In this document: positions 26,601-33,399 of the stretch, piece by piece
Numbering within the stretch: position 1 is the first letter of the stretch
Layout: every line of letters starts with the position of its first letter
Assembly: GCA_905116865.2 (NCBI GenBank)
Contig: CAJHNH020000546.1
Span: forward strand, 540,632 to 604,631
Origin: Candidula unifasciata
Lineage: Eukaryota > Mollusca > Gastropoda > Stylommatophora > Geomitridae
Reading direction: 5' to 3'
Length of the DNA: 64,000 bases
Program-made: the position numbers and the translations under genes
The notes under the pieces: model-generated
What the model was told of the DNA's origin: nothing
The model's database searches: none
What the model saw: only the letters and a program-made list of their open reading frames with translations

Positions 26601-27131
26601 TAAGTGCAGAGCAGGACTTGTAATTCTGGCTTCTTGAGTAGTGCTTACAATTGAAATTGATCATTAGGTGGATTTGATATGTTATTTCAAGACATTGGAC
26701 AACTTGTCAGCGTGAATTAGTTAATATTTACCAGTGAAAAACAACATGAATAATTGCCAGATTTGACAGTCTTTTCCCACATCTTACATGTAAAGTTTGC
26801 ACAGTTTTACAGCTTTGCAACTTGTAATCTGTGCACTTATATTCTATGTATTCTACTTATATATCAATGTTGCAAAAGGACACCTTTACTCAGAAAGATT
26901 TGGATTTGATTGTGTTTTAAAAATGATTCCTCAGAAGATCTGTATATAATATATTTTGTGTTCAAATTAAAACCCTGCAAAATAAGGCTTAAATGAGTCA
27001 TGTATTACTTATTTCTTTTCTTTAGGTCACAAGATGTGAAATCGTCTGTGGATCAGATTGTAAATGGACCAAACTACCTGACGCGGGTGTTGTCACAGAC
27101 TGAGAAACTGTTAGCTGCTGTGAAAAGATAA
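2003..27131 (+). CDS. KNL1: KNL1/Spc105-like outer kinetochore scaffold, C-terminal part (12 exons)
   Basis: Exons, each with AG acceptor and GT donor: 2003-2092, 2477-2586, 5246-5333, 11059-11175, 13272-13359, 14800-14839, 17354-17500, 18076-18221, 19883-19983, 21710-21810, 24570-24695, 27026-27131 (TAA). All phases join, giving 1260 nt or 419 codons plus stop. The first exon encodes SVNLQDLYEVLGI, like the motif that opens the Spc7/KNL1 kinetochore domain. Residues about 31-226 are charged and helical, fitting the coiled coil. From about residue 227 (EWTVLNKSPRTVHFGFLF) to the end, the order of blocks follows the C-terminal double RWD region of vertebrate KNL1, including a DVSAIVCDFRQF helix and a final SVDQIVNGPNYL block. 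In known KNL1 this region binds the MIS12 complex, and the N-terminal MELT/PP1 half recruits checkpoint proteins; that half is outside the window. KNL1 evolves fast and the assignment rests on motif order, so a small upstream exon could have been missed. Confidence 0.78.
2178..2281. repeat. (TC)n/(AC)n compound microsatellite
   Basis: Long TC-dinucleotide run followed by an AC run, inside the KNL1 intron after the 2003-2092 exon. The apparent Arg/Glu-rich reading frames on the minus strand are only translations of this repeat. Confidence 0.95.
3185..3310 (+). repeat. Single arm of the dispersed foldback-like repeat
   Basis: Related to the left arm at 23470-23603: GTTGGCACATTGTGTTA, then ATTTCAGCAAACCAC, ATGACATGCTTGTTAG and GCAGTGGGTCTAT in the same order. 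Further arms are at 11637-11770, 13500-13690, 14378-14545 and 27700-27880. No coding capacity. Confidence 0.6.
3752..3985 (+). repeat. Splice-acceptor-like tandem array, upstream block
   Basis: Four to five copies of a 46-51-bp unit containing TGCTGTTTTCCTACCAG and GAATATCATAGAT. Acceptor-like CAGs end at 3787, 3882 and 3933; the copy near 3838 has AAG instead. The block is separated from 4625-5014 by a LINE fragment, so one array was probably split by insertion. The unit also matches the true 3' splice site at 5203-5245. Confidence 0.9.
3980..4618 (+). mobile_element. RNase H-bearing LINE fragment
   Basis: Degenerate 3' part of a LINE with an RNase H domain. VVIVTDSESMLKKAKTGMLR is encoded around 4330-4390 and a YADRLAGS piece, the NEQADRLAG motif of better copies, follows. 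The same sequence recurs at 20628-21108 and 51000-52255. Frameshifts, stops and a 17-bp G run break it, and both element ends are missing. It sits inside the splice-acceptor-like array. Confidence 0.75.
4625..5014 (+). repeat. Splice-acceptor-like tandem array, main block
   Basis: Eight copies of a unit with period 50-55 bp: GAATATCATAGAATT, GTGATGACATATTTACATG, CTGTTTTCCTACCAG. CAGs end at 4645, 4695, 4745, 4795, 4845, 4898, 4953 and 5004. The middle copies are exactly 50 bp apart and almost identical, so amplification is recent; the 3' copies are longer and more diverged. Confidence 0.95.
5203..5245 (+). promoter_or_regulatory. True 3' splice site of the KNL1 exon at 5246, a diverged array unit
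   Basis: CATAGTGATGACATGTTTAC followed by ATACTGTTTTCATGCCAG, then exon 5246-5333. These bases align along their whole length with the array unit. The exon phase (one base completing an AGG arginine codon) fits the donor at 2586, which supports real use. The array copies look like amplified copies of this acceptor or of its ancestor. Confidence 0.8.
5433..5555. repeat. (TC)n and C/T-rich low-complexity tract
   Basis: About 50 bp of TC dinucleotides followed by an irregular CCCTC-rich tract, in the KNL1 intron just after the 5246-5333 exon. The serine/leucine/proline-rich frames crossing it are repeat translation. Confidence 0.95.
6056..6760. mobile_element. Long-inverted-repeat element with sub-repeated arms
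   Basis: The left arm (about 6056-6180) and the right arm (about 6655-6760) are inverted copies. Each is built from imperfect 20-23-bp units of the type AATCACATTCATCCTTTTGC. The tips read ACTGGATTTCAAGCC on the left and, reverse-complemented, CAGGATTGACAAGCC on the right. The roughly 470-bp interior has no coding capacity that I can see. This looks like a non-autonomous foldback-type DNA transposon; target duplications were not resolved. Confidence 0.5.
6823..7208 (+). repeat. 54-bp minisatellite, about 7 copies
   Basis: Seven nearly identical 54-bp units (GAGGTGACAGTGGAGGGGAC then TGGCTATTCCACC). Because 54 is divisible by three, both strands stay open as an 18-residue repeat: EVTVEGTGYSTSCHRMML on plus, SPLTSFYDMRWNSQSPPL on minus. 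It lies in a KNL1 intron next to a LINE 3' end. There is no sign that it is translated. Confidence 0.95.
7246..10085 (-). mobile_element. 5'-truncated LINE with endonuclease and reverse transcriptase remnants
   Basis: Read on the minus strand. An APE-type endonuclease piece begins near 10085 (QCYAPTNNNT), with MGDFNAKLG at 9948-9922 and QIDHFCIS near 9730. The RT lies at about 8990-7900: WRGITLLSIPGKL, FVHFQKAFDSIHR, GVKQGCVLSPMLF and a DFADDIALLSS catalytic box. The C-terminal tail at 7775-7248 has LTYGCESWKS and GKRSRGRPRETLRR. Two partial duplications near 9020-9238, frameshifts and the missing 5' end make it inactive. It lies antisense in a KNL1 intron. The non-LTR class is certain; the exact clade is not. 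Confidence 0.92.
9020..9238. repeat. About 93-bp direct duplication inside the LINE
   Basis: The segment starting GTGTAGGTGAGTGATTGCAC at about 9020 recurs at about 9144 with two single-base deletions, each copy ending GCATCGGAGGCGAGGTC. About 35 bp separates the copies. It disrupts the frame between the endonuclease and RT parts. Confidence 0.9.
10530..10815 (-). mobile_element. RNase H LINE, 3'-end fragment
   Basis: Minus strand. The 3' tail at 10530-10551 is an ATCAAATCAAATC-type end, followed inward by the terminal segment shared with 20628-21108 (GGCATTCCCATAAGCGCTCC on plus). It includes an internal 19-bp duplication (CCTCGAGCATCTGCCAG twice). It is truncated at about 10815 before the RNase H core. 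Confidence 0.75.
11307..11320. repeat. G14 homopolymer
   Basis: One of about 13 runs of G or C of at least 10 bp in the window. The others are at 4268-4284, 13451-13465, 13476-13487, 18326-18347, 23604-23650, 25117-25145, 26541-26556, 27345-27360, 40383-40395, 51151-51164, 61131-61138 (shorter) and 62991-63004. Confidence 0.95.
11637..11770 (+). repeat. Single arm of the foldback-like repeat
   Basis: GTTGGCATGTTGTATTGTGG, then AGGCTGCGATACCTGCAC and CACCTTTTGTGACATTCTTG, in the same order as the arm at 23470-23603. No partner arm is adjacent. Confidence 0.6.
12040..13195 (-). mobile_element. LINE reverse transcriptase fragment
   Basis: Minus strand. MTFVDFEKAFDSLHRES is at 13166-13100, DLDYADDISLMSSCH carries the catalytic box near 12780, and a tail with GRPKVTWRRTIERE is near 12150. 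It resembles the element at 7.2-10.1 kb in motif order but differs in sequence, so it is a second copy or a sister family. Frameshifts break it, the RT N-terminus is absent, and it is antisense in a KNL1 intron. Confidence 0.85.
13451..13487. repeat. G15/C12 hairpin
   Basis: A run of 15 G, then TGTAAGGACA, then 12 C: a near-perfect GC hairpin with a loop of about 10 bases. It borders the right arm of a foldback-like repeat at 13500-13690, as the C47 run does at 23604-23650. Confidence 0.9.
13500..13690 (-). repeat. Foldback-like repeat, right arm
   Basis: AAAGGTGACTAGGAGTTTCC, then CTGAAATCAGATGTGCTGGG, match the right arm at 23651-23750, the inverse of the left-arm sequence. A C-rich tract and the G15/C12 hairpin precede it. 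Confidence 0.55.
13880..13957. repeat. Compound (TG)n/(GA)n microsatellite
   Basis: A TG/CG-alternating stretch followed by a (GA)n run, inside a KNL1 intron. Alternating purine-pyrimidine DNA, otherwise unremarkable. Confidence 0.9.
14138..14355 (+). repeat. 21-bp minisatellite, about 10 copies
   Basis: Units such as TAGTGCTCAGCCTAGGGTTTG alternate two variants (CTCAACTCAAGG and CTCAGCCTAGGG). The 21-bp period keeps both strands open, producing spurious heptad-repeat frames. It lies in the KNL1 intron before the 40-bp exon at 14800. Confidence 0.92.
14378..14545 (+). repeat. Single arm of the foldback-like repeat
   Basis: GTTGGCAAGTTGTGTTATGG, CAGCTAGGATGCGATATATG and CACCTTTTATAATATGC match the arm at 23470-23603. 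It ends near GGGCAGTGGGTCTATTCG. No partner arm is adjacent. Confidence 0.65.
14885..15135 (+). mobile_element. tRNA-derived SINE
   Basis: GGGGAGCTGAGTGGTCTCGA resembles an A box and GTCTCAAGTTCAGGCCC a worn B box. They are followed by a non-tRNA body ending around TGCACTGCGCTGAGATTC. The head is tRNA-like but lacks a full cloverleaf, so I read it as an old SINE and not a tRNA gene. Confidence 0.55.
15785..15986. mobile_element. SPIN/URR1-like hAT MITE
   Basis: A 202-bp element with inverted ends CAGTGGTTCTTAACCT and (reverse-complemented right end) CAATGGCTCTCAACCT. Flanking 8-bp target duplications are TCTTAATG and TCCTAATG, one mismatch. Internal blocks TAAGACCATAGGAAAACACA, ATTATGGTTGGGGGTTGCC and AGGGTCGCGGCATTAGGAAG match what I recall of the non-autonomous hAT-Charlie families SPIN/URR1 of tetrapods. 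It sits in the KNL1 intron between 14840 and 17353. An ATG-started frame at 15926-16147 overlaps it by chance. Confidence 0.85.
16328..16745 (-). mobile_element. LINE C-terminal fragment
   Basis: The minus strand encodes KTALTWTPEGKRKQGHPKTT and WRRTMESDLSAASLTWKTA, a tail like those at 7.3 and 12.1 kb. About 400 bp is left, with no RT domain. A typical 5'-truncated insertion, antisense in the KNL1 intron. Confidence 0.8.
17700..17889. mobile_element. Second hAT-type MITE
   Basis: The left tip CAGTGTTTCCCAAAGT and the reverse-complemented right tip CAGTGATTCCTAAACT form imperfect inverted repeats. Flanks CTTGAAGC and GTGTAAGC match at 5 of 8 positions, a worn 8-bp duplication. The interior has paired GGCGCC-rich blocks (CATGGCGCCC and GCGGCGCCCC). 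A different family from 15785-15986. Confidence 0.7.
18326..18347. repeat. G22 homopolymer
   Basis: Uninterrupted run of 22 G in the KNL1 intron, 105 bp after the 18076-18221 exon. A strong candidate for polymorphism and for polymerase or assembly error. Confidence 0.95.
18505..18765 (+). repeat. 35-bp minisatellite, about 7 copies
   Basis: Units CTCCTGCAATTCGTGTTGAT plus TATTACACCACTGTT repeat every 35 bp; the first copies vary (GTATTGAACATT, GCTGATAATT). It lies in the KNL1 intron after the 18076-18221 exon. Confidence 0.93.
19878..19882 (+). promoter_or_regulatory. NAGNAG tandem splice acceptor of KNL1
   Basis: The acceptor reads ACAGCAG before GAAGCAAGCC. The distal AG gives exon start 19883 (codons ..A-G-S-K..); the proximal AG adds one alanine codon without shifting the frame. 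Both fit the phase-1 donor at 18221. Confidence 0.6.
20218..20615 (-). pseudogene. mariner transposase fragment with one terminal repeat
   Basis: Minus-strand codons at 20614-20306 give RPITIDEVASALNMSHDSAH and WVPRKLSDA, the first helix-turn-helix region of mariner-family transposases, with a later stop or frameshift. ACGAGGGAGAGTCAAAAATTG at about 20221 resembles a mariner terminal repeat. No DDD/E catalytic region remains and the other end is lost at the LINE junction near 20620. Confidence 0.85.
20628..21108 (+). mobile_element. RNase H LINE, 3' end with terminal tail
   Basis: Encodes VIVTDSESMLRKIRTGMLR, then a shift, then VLGNEQADRLAGSAQLGG (RNase H C-terminal motif), LMQLGVTRGSGRCSRLRRKARR, and a Cys-containing end LLECSKCCDVSS with a stop near 21090. 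It finishes in AATCAAATCAAATC, the probable true 3' tail. This is the best 3' end of the family in the window and anchors the copies at 10.5, 29.7, 38.9, 50.9 and 61.1 kb. Confidence 0.88.
21260..21370 (+). repeat. SINE tail fragment
   Basis: GACCCAGCCTAGTGAAAATG, then TGGAAGTAAAGGTAAAG, match the SINE tails at 28565-28700 and 59950-60030. The tRNA-like head is missing. Confidence 0.5.
21900..23470. other. KNL1 intron, no recognised element
   Basis: No coding exon, RT motif or clear inverted repeat seen. GTAATGAGACTGATGTGTAT near 22390 echoes GTAATGAGACTAGTGTGCAT near 3435, so an unnamed dispersed repeat may occur in both places. Confidence 0.4.
23470..23752. mobile_element. Foldback-like element with C47 core
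   Basis: The left arm 23470-23603 and the right arm 23651-23752 are inverted copies: left CAGCTAGGCTGCGATATCTG, right (reverse complement) CACCTAGGCTGCAATATCTT; left TTTAGCAAACCCTTAATTAG, right ATTTCAGCAAACCCATG. The centre is an uninterrupted run of 47 C. Related arms occur in five other places. No transposase is present. Confidence 0.75.
25117..25145. repeat. C29 homopolymer
   Basis: Run of about 29 C in a C-rich tract starting at 25105, just upstream (plus orientation) of the 3' end of a minus-strand LINE at 25175. Confidence 0.9.
25175..25995 (-). mobile_element. LINE 3' fragment (family shared with 49 kb)
   Basis: Minus strand: KHSEDQNLFLNLKKTKIMST, NFEYLGSVVNSNGDC, PVATYGCESWTISQSL, then SRKLKYFGHIKRHGGLEKL at 25887-25357, and after a shift GRRGRGRPTRRWVQDISDSL. 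It starts just upstream of the RT catalytic box. The copy at 49040-50075 is longer and very similar. Confidence 0.9.
26541..26556. repeat. G16 homopolymer
   Basis: Sixteen consecutive G after a GGAAGAGGA tract in the last KNL1 intron. Confidence 0.95.
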
Positions 27132-27252
27132 CTGTATATAAGATGTTTTGTACAGGCCCTGAACATTTGTTGAAATGACTTTGATGTTCTGTAATGTAAA
27201 TACATTTTGTTAACATGATTTATTGAAAACAATTATAGTGGAAGTTTATTTA

Positions 27253-27258
27253 AATAAA
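27253..27258 (+). terminator. KNL1 poly(A) signal
   Basis: A canonical AATAAA lies 122 bp after the KNL1 stop codon, in an A/T-rich tract and just before a LINE remnant starts. It is the nearest perfect hexamer downstream of the stop. Confidence 0.6.
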
Positions 27259-27284
27259 TACATGAAGAAACAATTAAAATCTGG

Positions 27285-27670
27285 ACATGGTACATGACTG
27301 GATATCTTCTTCCTCTCTTCCACCATTTACTACAGTGAAGTGTTGGGGGGGGGGGGGGGGAAGATGTAAGGTTTGTTTGTACACTTTTCCAAATGCTCTG
27401 TACAAGTTGGTGTTCATTTCTGTTAGGTTGCTTCTGATGGTGTCACTCCATCTCTTCTGTGGTCTTCCCCTTGCTCTGTGTTCAGTATATTTCTTCAGTT
27501 GGTACTTGGGCATTCTTGTCAGGTGGCCAAACCATCTCATTTATTGTTTTTTAATAATTTGTATGACTGGTTTCAGTCCTAGTTCTCTAATTTCTTCATT
27601 CCTGATTTTATCTCTTTTAGTCACACCGGCAGCTCTCCTAAGAATCTCATCTCTATTGTTACCATCTTCC
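27285..27670 (-). mobile_element. LINE C-terminal fragment
   Basis: Minus strand: DEILRRAAGVTKRDKIRNEE near 27650-27590, then MRWFGHLTRMPKYQLKK and RARGRPQKRWSDTIRSNL at 27540-27400, ending near 27290. A G16 run lies inside (27345-27360). A related copy is on the plus strand at 60185-60545. It starts 154 bp after the KNL1 stop. Confidence 0.85.
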
Positions 27671-27699
27671 GCTCATTAGTTGTAGTAAGGGTGACTGGA

Positions 27700-27880
27700 T
27701 ATCAGTTGCAAAAAAATTCCCTAGTGGGTTCTGGACCCTCATGTTTGGAGGAGGGGTTGGACCCTCAAGCCCCTAAAAAAGCATGTTATAAAAGAGGACT
27801 AATTAGGAATTAGCTGAAATCAGATGTGTTTGGTCGAAAGGAACAGAAATCACAGCCTAGCTGTAAATCGCAATATTCCA
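27700..27880 (-). repeat. Single inverted arm of the foldback-like repeat
   Basis: GCATGTTATAAAAGAGGACT, TTAGCTGAAATCAGATGTG and TCACAGCCTAGCTGTAAAT are the reverse of the arm at 23470-23603. Intergenic, downstream of KNL1. Confidence 0.65.
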
Positions 27881-28564
27881 GGCACCTTTGTAAGAGTGAA
27901 GACTGAAGAAGAAAAGTAATGAAATATTTTAAAATGTAAACATGACATGCACATTACTTTATTTAGTTGGGGTTTGGGTGCTGCTGAGCAGTTAAATATC
28001 ATACCTGCATGATACTGCTTTATTTAAGGTGATATCAAACTCTCAAGTCACAATTTGTGGGCATTTTTGTAAAGCCCCACTCCAAGTGTTGTCAGGAGCC
28101 CTGATATAACCTTACAGTTGAACACAGTTTCTGGTACTTGCATCTGGGTGATTCTCATCAAAATGGTGGCATGGGTGTTTATCATTGTGTGGTCGAACTT
28201 CATTCATTATTAAAGGTCCAAATTAAGGATAATGGAAAGGCATAAATTAGAAATTCAGAAATCAAGTTAGAGGAATCATAAAGAAATACTCTTTTAGTTT
28301 TTGTAGCATTTGTCCAAGTGGGGAAATAACCACTAAGAAAAATGACGAGTGCTAAATCCACAGGGCAAGTGGCCAGATATCGTTAGCATGTTCTGAACAA
28401 ATGTTTAATGAAAGAGAACACACTGTGCTGTCTGTGGATTCATAGGGAAGATCCAGTTATGCATCATGAATTGCATAGGAATGAAAGAGTTGACATAGGA
28501 AATGAGGACTTGGTGTAGAACTGTTCTCTTCCTTAGTGTTAATTTACACTTTTACATTAAGGGT

Positions 28565-28705
28565 TAATTATTTACATAGGTTTAGTTCAACCCAGCCTAA
28601 ACGGGTACCAGGTAATGTCTTGGGAAGTAAAGACTGCCAGCATGATCTTGACCACATATCCCATCTGGTATTGATTGGTCTATAACAGTATGAGTCTAGC
28701 ATCAT
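28565..28705 (+). repeat. SINE tail fragment
   Basis: CAACCCAGCCTAAACGGGTA, CCAGGTAATGTCTTGGGAAG and GACCACATATCCCATC match the tail after the tRNA-like head at 59868-60060. The head is absent. Confidence 0.6.
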
Positions 28706-28837
28706 ATACCCATTGTGCCTCTGGGATAAAAAGGGTCCTTTACTTTGATTTGTTATTTCCATGAGTGTAAAAGACTGCTGTTATATATTTAACCTATATC
28801 TTGGATGCTAGTTCTTTTCACCTGCTACATGGGTTGG

Positions 28838-29065
28838 GGGAGCCATTATGATATAGCGGCTAGATGCTCGCCTGCTGATCAGAAGGTCGTGAGTTAGGGT
28901 CATTGTAGAGCCGTACTTTTTTGAAAAAAGTATGTAACATGGAACAGCCCTGGTAAGTAAAGGCAGCCAGCGAGATGCTGACCTCATCACCCACCAAATG
29001 CAGATTGGTTGATAAAATATGTCTAGTCCTATATGTGGAAAAGAGTTCGTAGGCCAAAGATTTCC
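28838..29065 (+). mobile_element. tRNA-derived SINE
   Basis: Head GATATAGCGGCTAGATGCTC and AGAAGGTCGTGAGTTAGGG, worn A and B boxes, followed by CAGCCCTGGTAAGTAAAGGC and CTGACCTCATCACCCACC, the same tail as at 28565 and 59950. Minus-strand relatives are at 42675-42815 and 44885-45035. Confidence 0.65.
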
Positions 29066-29671
29066 TTAGGCCACTAACTGAATGTCAAAACTGGAGGATA
29101 ATCAATCTCCTATACCCAGCATGTGCCTTTTTTTTTAAAAATAGCATAGGCATTCCATAGAGGACATTCACTACCTCAGAGTGGTCATCTTTGCCTTTCC
29201 TTTCATAGTTGGTGCCCACTAACAACAGCCATGTGTGTTTCGGTTGGTCCTCCAGGGAAGTCAGAGGCAGAATTTAAGTTATTCCTATCATTTAAAAGGT
29301 TTCTGTAAATGTAAAGCAGACACATGGTGGTTTGTTGTTGGGCTCGCCACATCCTGCACATGACCGTTTAGTCTTACTTCTGTATACTGAATGAACTGCC
29401 AGTTTTTCTTCACTGGCTGCAACTTTAGAGGCTAGTAGGTTGCTGTCCATAGATTTGGGTGACCACCACACAGTGAATGGTTTGATCCCTCAGCACAGTG
29501 CTAACAGCTCTTTTAGGATACTTTACCAACTGTCTCCAGGACCAGCTATTTCTGCATTTCTTTATGTGCAGAGTGTATTCCAGAGAACAAGCCCTGGGAA
29601 TGCACACATAGAAAAGCTTTTCCTCACCTGGAAGCTGGGTCAACTTTGGACATGGACCTGTCACATACACA

Positions 29672-29895
29672 GTTGAGTTAAGAATTGACATCACAGCACT
29701 TGTGGCATTCTCATATGTGCTCTGTTCTCATCTTCAGCAGCCAGCGCAGAGTTCCAATACTGATGGTACTGGTCACAATCTGGCTATATGTCCATTTTGC
29801 CTTTCCTCTGAGCGTAGTGAGTCAGCCAAACCCGCTGGTTACACCCAGGTGTCTTATTCTCTCCAGGCCATAATAATCTTCTTTCTCTACTGATT
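29672..29895 (-). mobile_element. RNase H LINE, 3'-end fragment
   Basis: The plus-strand sequence AATTGACATCACAGCACTTG, then CATCTTCAGCAGCCAGCGCA, is the reverse of the family's 3' end. It continues inward to CCCGCTGGTTACACCCAGG, matching the GVTRGSG region, and stops near 29890. Short, typical 5' truncation. Confidence 0.75.
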
Positions 29896-29899
29896 TGGT

Positions 29900-31040
29900 G
29901 TCATGAGACCAGAATTTTAAATAAAGATACACTTGAGTTATTTTGTAAGTTCTGAATGAATTAATGAGTCCACAATTGAACCCACTGCACTCTGGACCTT
30001 CCCACCTTCCTTTTCAGCAACAAGAGTTCCCAATATCGACTGGTACAGTCGCAACTTGATTGAAAGTTCGCACAACTCAGAATTATAAGTAATGCAACGA
30101 AAAGGACTATATATAGCACACATTCAGTTTTTGTATATATTGTTGTCTAATCTTAGCAACTTATTAAAGCAGAATGATTTTAGCACTTTCGGGAAATTCT
30201 TTTATGAAATATGATTGTGGTGCACTAATGCTGCAAAGCTGGTCATTCCAGATCAATTGTTAATATGTACATTTTTATTGCAGGTTGCTGGATCAATTAT
30301 ATAATAAGAATAGACTGTTTTTTATTGTTTTACTTACATGTGCAACACCATTGTTCTTATGAAGACTGCTTTCCGATTTAGAAATGATTAGAATGTGGGA
30401 AAGTGTTGAAGCACTGCCAGCTTACAGCTGCATTTACAATTTGTATATAATACCCTGGTGTTTGGTAGATATATAGTTATCATATCTCTCTCACACAAAT
30501 GCATGTTTGTGCTTGCACACACACACACACACAAAAGGCCTTGAACGCATGGGAAGGTCTGAAAAAAAATCCTTCCTGAATCAACTGTGTTTCACAAGTA
30601 CTAATAAATTGATAAACAAGAATAGAGAATCATGAAATGAAATGGTCCCCACCTGGGCCTAAAACAAATATATATGGTGACTCATGTCATGATCCGGTAA
30701 CCATTATCTCTGAGGCTTATGGGACAATTTTAAGTCAGCCCGGATTTTAAAAAGCTTTTGGATTTTGGATCTGATTGTTATAAATTAGATCATATATTCA
30801 CATCCGGGCCTCGTAAACACTGCACATTTAGAACCAGTGGCATTTAACTGCATTTTTCATAAATATGTCACCTACTGAAATGGCAATATATTGGCATTAA
30901 TGTGACTGTGTTACGACTGGAAATGACCAAATTTAGCCTTCTTGGAGTATTAGGGGTTCAGAAAAGTGTCACATTAATGCCTGTCAAATGTACAAGTATA
31001 CTACTCACTATGTGCTGTTAGGCATTGGTAATCATGTCCC
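29900..31040. other. Intergenic, no recognised gene
   Basis: A/T-rich DNA with a short (CA)n run at about 30513-30533. No exon, transposon end or RNA gene is supported. Confidence 0.4.
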
Positions 31041-31049
31041 CAGATAAAT

Positions 31050-32740
31050 ATGTTAAGAGGAAAGATGACACGTAACAGCACTGGATGTTTAAAATCAAAA
31101 TATGGTGACTTATTAATGGGACATATTAATATAATTAGCAGATGGACAGAGTATATAGGGGAATTGTATGATGACAATAGACCCGATGTAGAACCGCAGA
31201 CCAATAATGATGGTCCACCAATAATAACTGCAAAAGTTGAGGATGCAATACATCATATGAAGAAAGGAAAAGCACTCGGGCCAGACAACATCTCACTGGA
31301 AGAAATCAAAGCACTGGGAGATTTTGGAACTGAAATAATAACTAAACTTTTAAATGATATTTATAATAGTGGGTATATTCGAAATGACCTTTTAAAATCC
31401 ATATTTATAGCTCTGCTAAAGAAACCAAGCACTTTAAAATGTGAAGACCATCGCACAATAAGTCTTATGAGTCACATGACTAAGATTTTACTGAGAATAA
31501 TTATGAGAAGAATTAGAAAAAAAATTAAACCAGAAATCAGCGATGAACAATGTGGATTTGTAGAAAGAAAAGGTACAAACAATGCCATATACAACCTAAG
31601 GACATTGTCAGAAAGAGCTAAAGAAGTAAAGACTGATTTGTACTTATACTTCTTCATAGACTATACAAAAGCATTTGACTGTGTAAAGCATGAAGAAGTA
31701 ATCAAATTGTTAGAAAAATTAAACATTGATGGAAAAGATCTACGAATAATAAAGAATATGTATTGGCAGCAAACAGCAGCTATAAGAATTAACAACTGTT
31801 TACGTACATTTCAAAGCATAAAGAGGGACGTACGACAAGGATGTGTACTATCACCTGATTTGTTTTCAATATACAGTGAATATATAATGAGATCTTTAAT
31901 TGATATGCCTGAAATTGTGGTTGGTGGACATAATATAAACAATTTACTTTATGCTGATAACACAGTCTTGATAGCAACAAGTCAGAAAGAACTACAGGAA
32001 ATGATAGACATTGTGGGGTTAGAAAGTGGAAGAATGGGCCTCAGTTTGAATAATGGAAAGACAGAAGTAATGGTGGTATCAAAGAAATGAATTATTCCTA
32101 AATGTGTAATAAACGTCGATGGTGTTATTTTAGGATAAAAACATAAATTTAAGTATCTGGGCACATAGATAATATCAGATGGAAGATGCATAACTGAGAT
32201 AATAAACAGAATAGGACAGGAAAAAACTGCATTTTATAAAATGAAGAACATCTTGTGCAATATATCCTTGTCATTGAGAGTTAGAAAAATAAATCTTGCT
32301 TGCTACATACATCAAGTTTTAACATATGGCTGTGAATCCTGGACAATCGGTAGGCAGGCAAAACAATTTCTTGAGATCTCAGAGATGTGGTTTTACAGAA
32401 GAATGCTTAGAATACCTTGGACAGCCAAAAAGAGCAGCCAAGAGGTTTTGAAAGGGGCGGGAGCCCGAAGACAACTTATCACAGACATCAGAAGGAGACA
32501 GTCATCATTTTTCGGCCATGTTATGAGAAGAGGGAGAATAGAACATGTGACCACTGGAAAGATCTGTGGAAGGAGGGATAGAGGAAAACAACGAGAGAAG
32601 ATTCTTGACAGTCTTGTTGCATGGCATAAAGGTGTATCGGCACACAAACTGATACATGCTGCAGGAGATCGTGGAATATGGAGAGGCATGATCACCCACG
32701 CTAGTTCGGCCAAGGCACCTGATGATGATGATGAATCATC
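31050..32740 (+). mobile_element. LINE with long RT frame; catalytic YADD is YADN; 3' (GAT)n tail
   Basis: A frame at 31050-32090 encodes 346 residues: KGKALGPDNISLEEIKALG, CEDHRTISLMSHMTKIL, FFIDYTKAFDCVKHEEVIK, RDVRQGCVLSPDLFSIYSEY, then LLYADNTVLIATSQ, where active RTs have YADD. A TGA at 32088-32090 interrupts where the copy at 58.2 kb has a glutamine codon. The frame resumes with LTYGCESWTIGRQAKQFLE and RRQSSFFGHVMRRGRIEH at 32241-32730, ending in GATGATGATGATGAA. The endonuclease is missing. It lies between the convergent KNL1 and MRPL14 genes. Confidence 0.92.
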
Positions 32741-32859
32741 TCCCTCCACAGCCTGCTGTCTTATGTACTGTCAATCATAGCTCTTGAGAACTCTCTTTCT
32801 CACCTCAGTTGACAAAGACATATTGCACATAGCTTTCTTGACACAGAAGCAACATTGAC

Positions 32860-33180
32860 AGTATATGCAAGGATGCCTAGCCCAGGAATGAAAATACTAG
32901 TAAGATCAACAATTACTTTTTGCTGATGACCTGGCCTTGATAGCAGATGCAACCATGAAATTGCAACGGCATCAAACATCTATTATAAAGAATGCAAAAT
33001 AAAATTAAAATAATATGAGAATCAACATTTAAAAGATAAAAGTAATGTCAATAAGAAAATAGAAGCAGAAACTAAATGTAGAGTGCAAAGGTATGTGCAC
33101 AGGTATGTGGGGAACAAGATTCACAGAAGATGGGGAAATAATTGATGCAGTAAAATTAACTAAGTATTAGGACAGCTAGA
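32860..33180 (+). mobile_element. Short RT fragment of another LINE
   Basis: Broken plus-strand frames give FADDLALIADATMKLQ (catalytic box) near 32925, then INIEKTKVMS-like and GTRFTEDGEIIDAVK pieces up to about 33155. These are the palm and connection regions of a LINE RT with several stops. It is unrelated in sequence to the adjacent element ending at 32740. Confidence 0.65.
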
Positions 33181-33288
33181 GAGAATACCTTGTGATGCCA
33201 TACCATACACCAAAAGATAAGGATATAGAGCCTAAAGGTTGGTCTATTGGTACAGTGTGCACCTGTGTTTTGTTTAACAGGCCAGGTA

Positions 33289-33384
33289 TTAACTCTTTCC
33301 CAAGGGGTTTAGCATCACAGGCCCAAGGGGTAGTGAAGAGTGACTATGAACGTATGATGCGTTCCTTGGGACTCAAAGAGTTAA
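33289..33384. mobile_element. TTAA-flanked palindromic MITE
   Basis: Begins TTAACTCTTTCCCAAGG and ends CCTTGGGACTCAAAGAGTTAA, so the inverted ends share CTCTTT and CCAAGG blocks inside TTAA. TTAA targets suggest the piggyBac superfamily. About 96 bp, no coding capacity. Confidence 0.6.
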
Positions 33385-33399
33385 TATAATGATTGAAAA

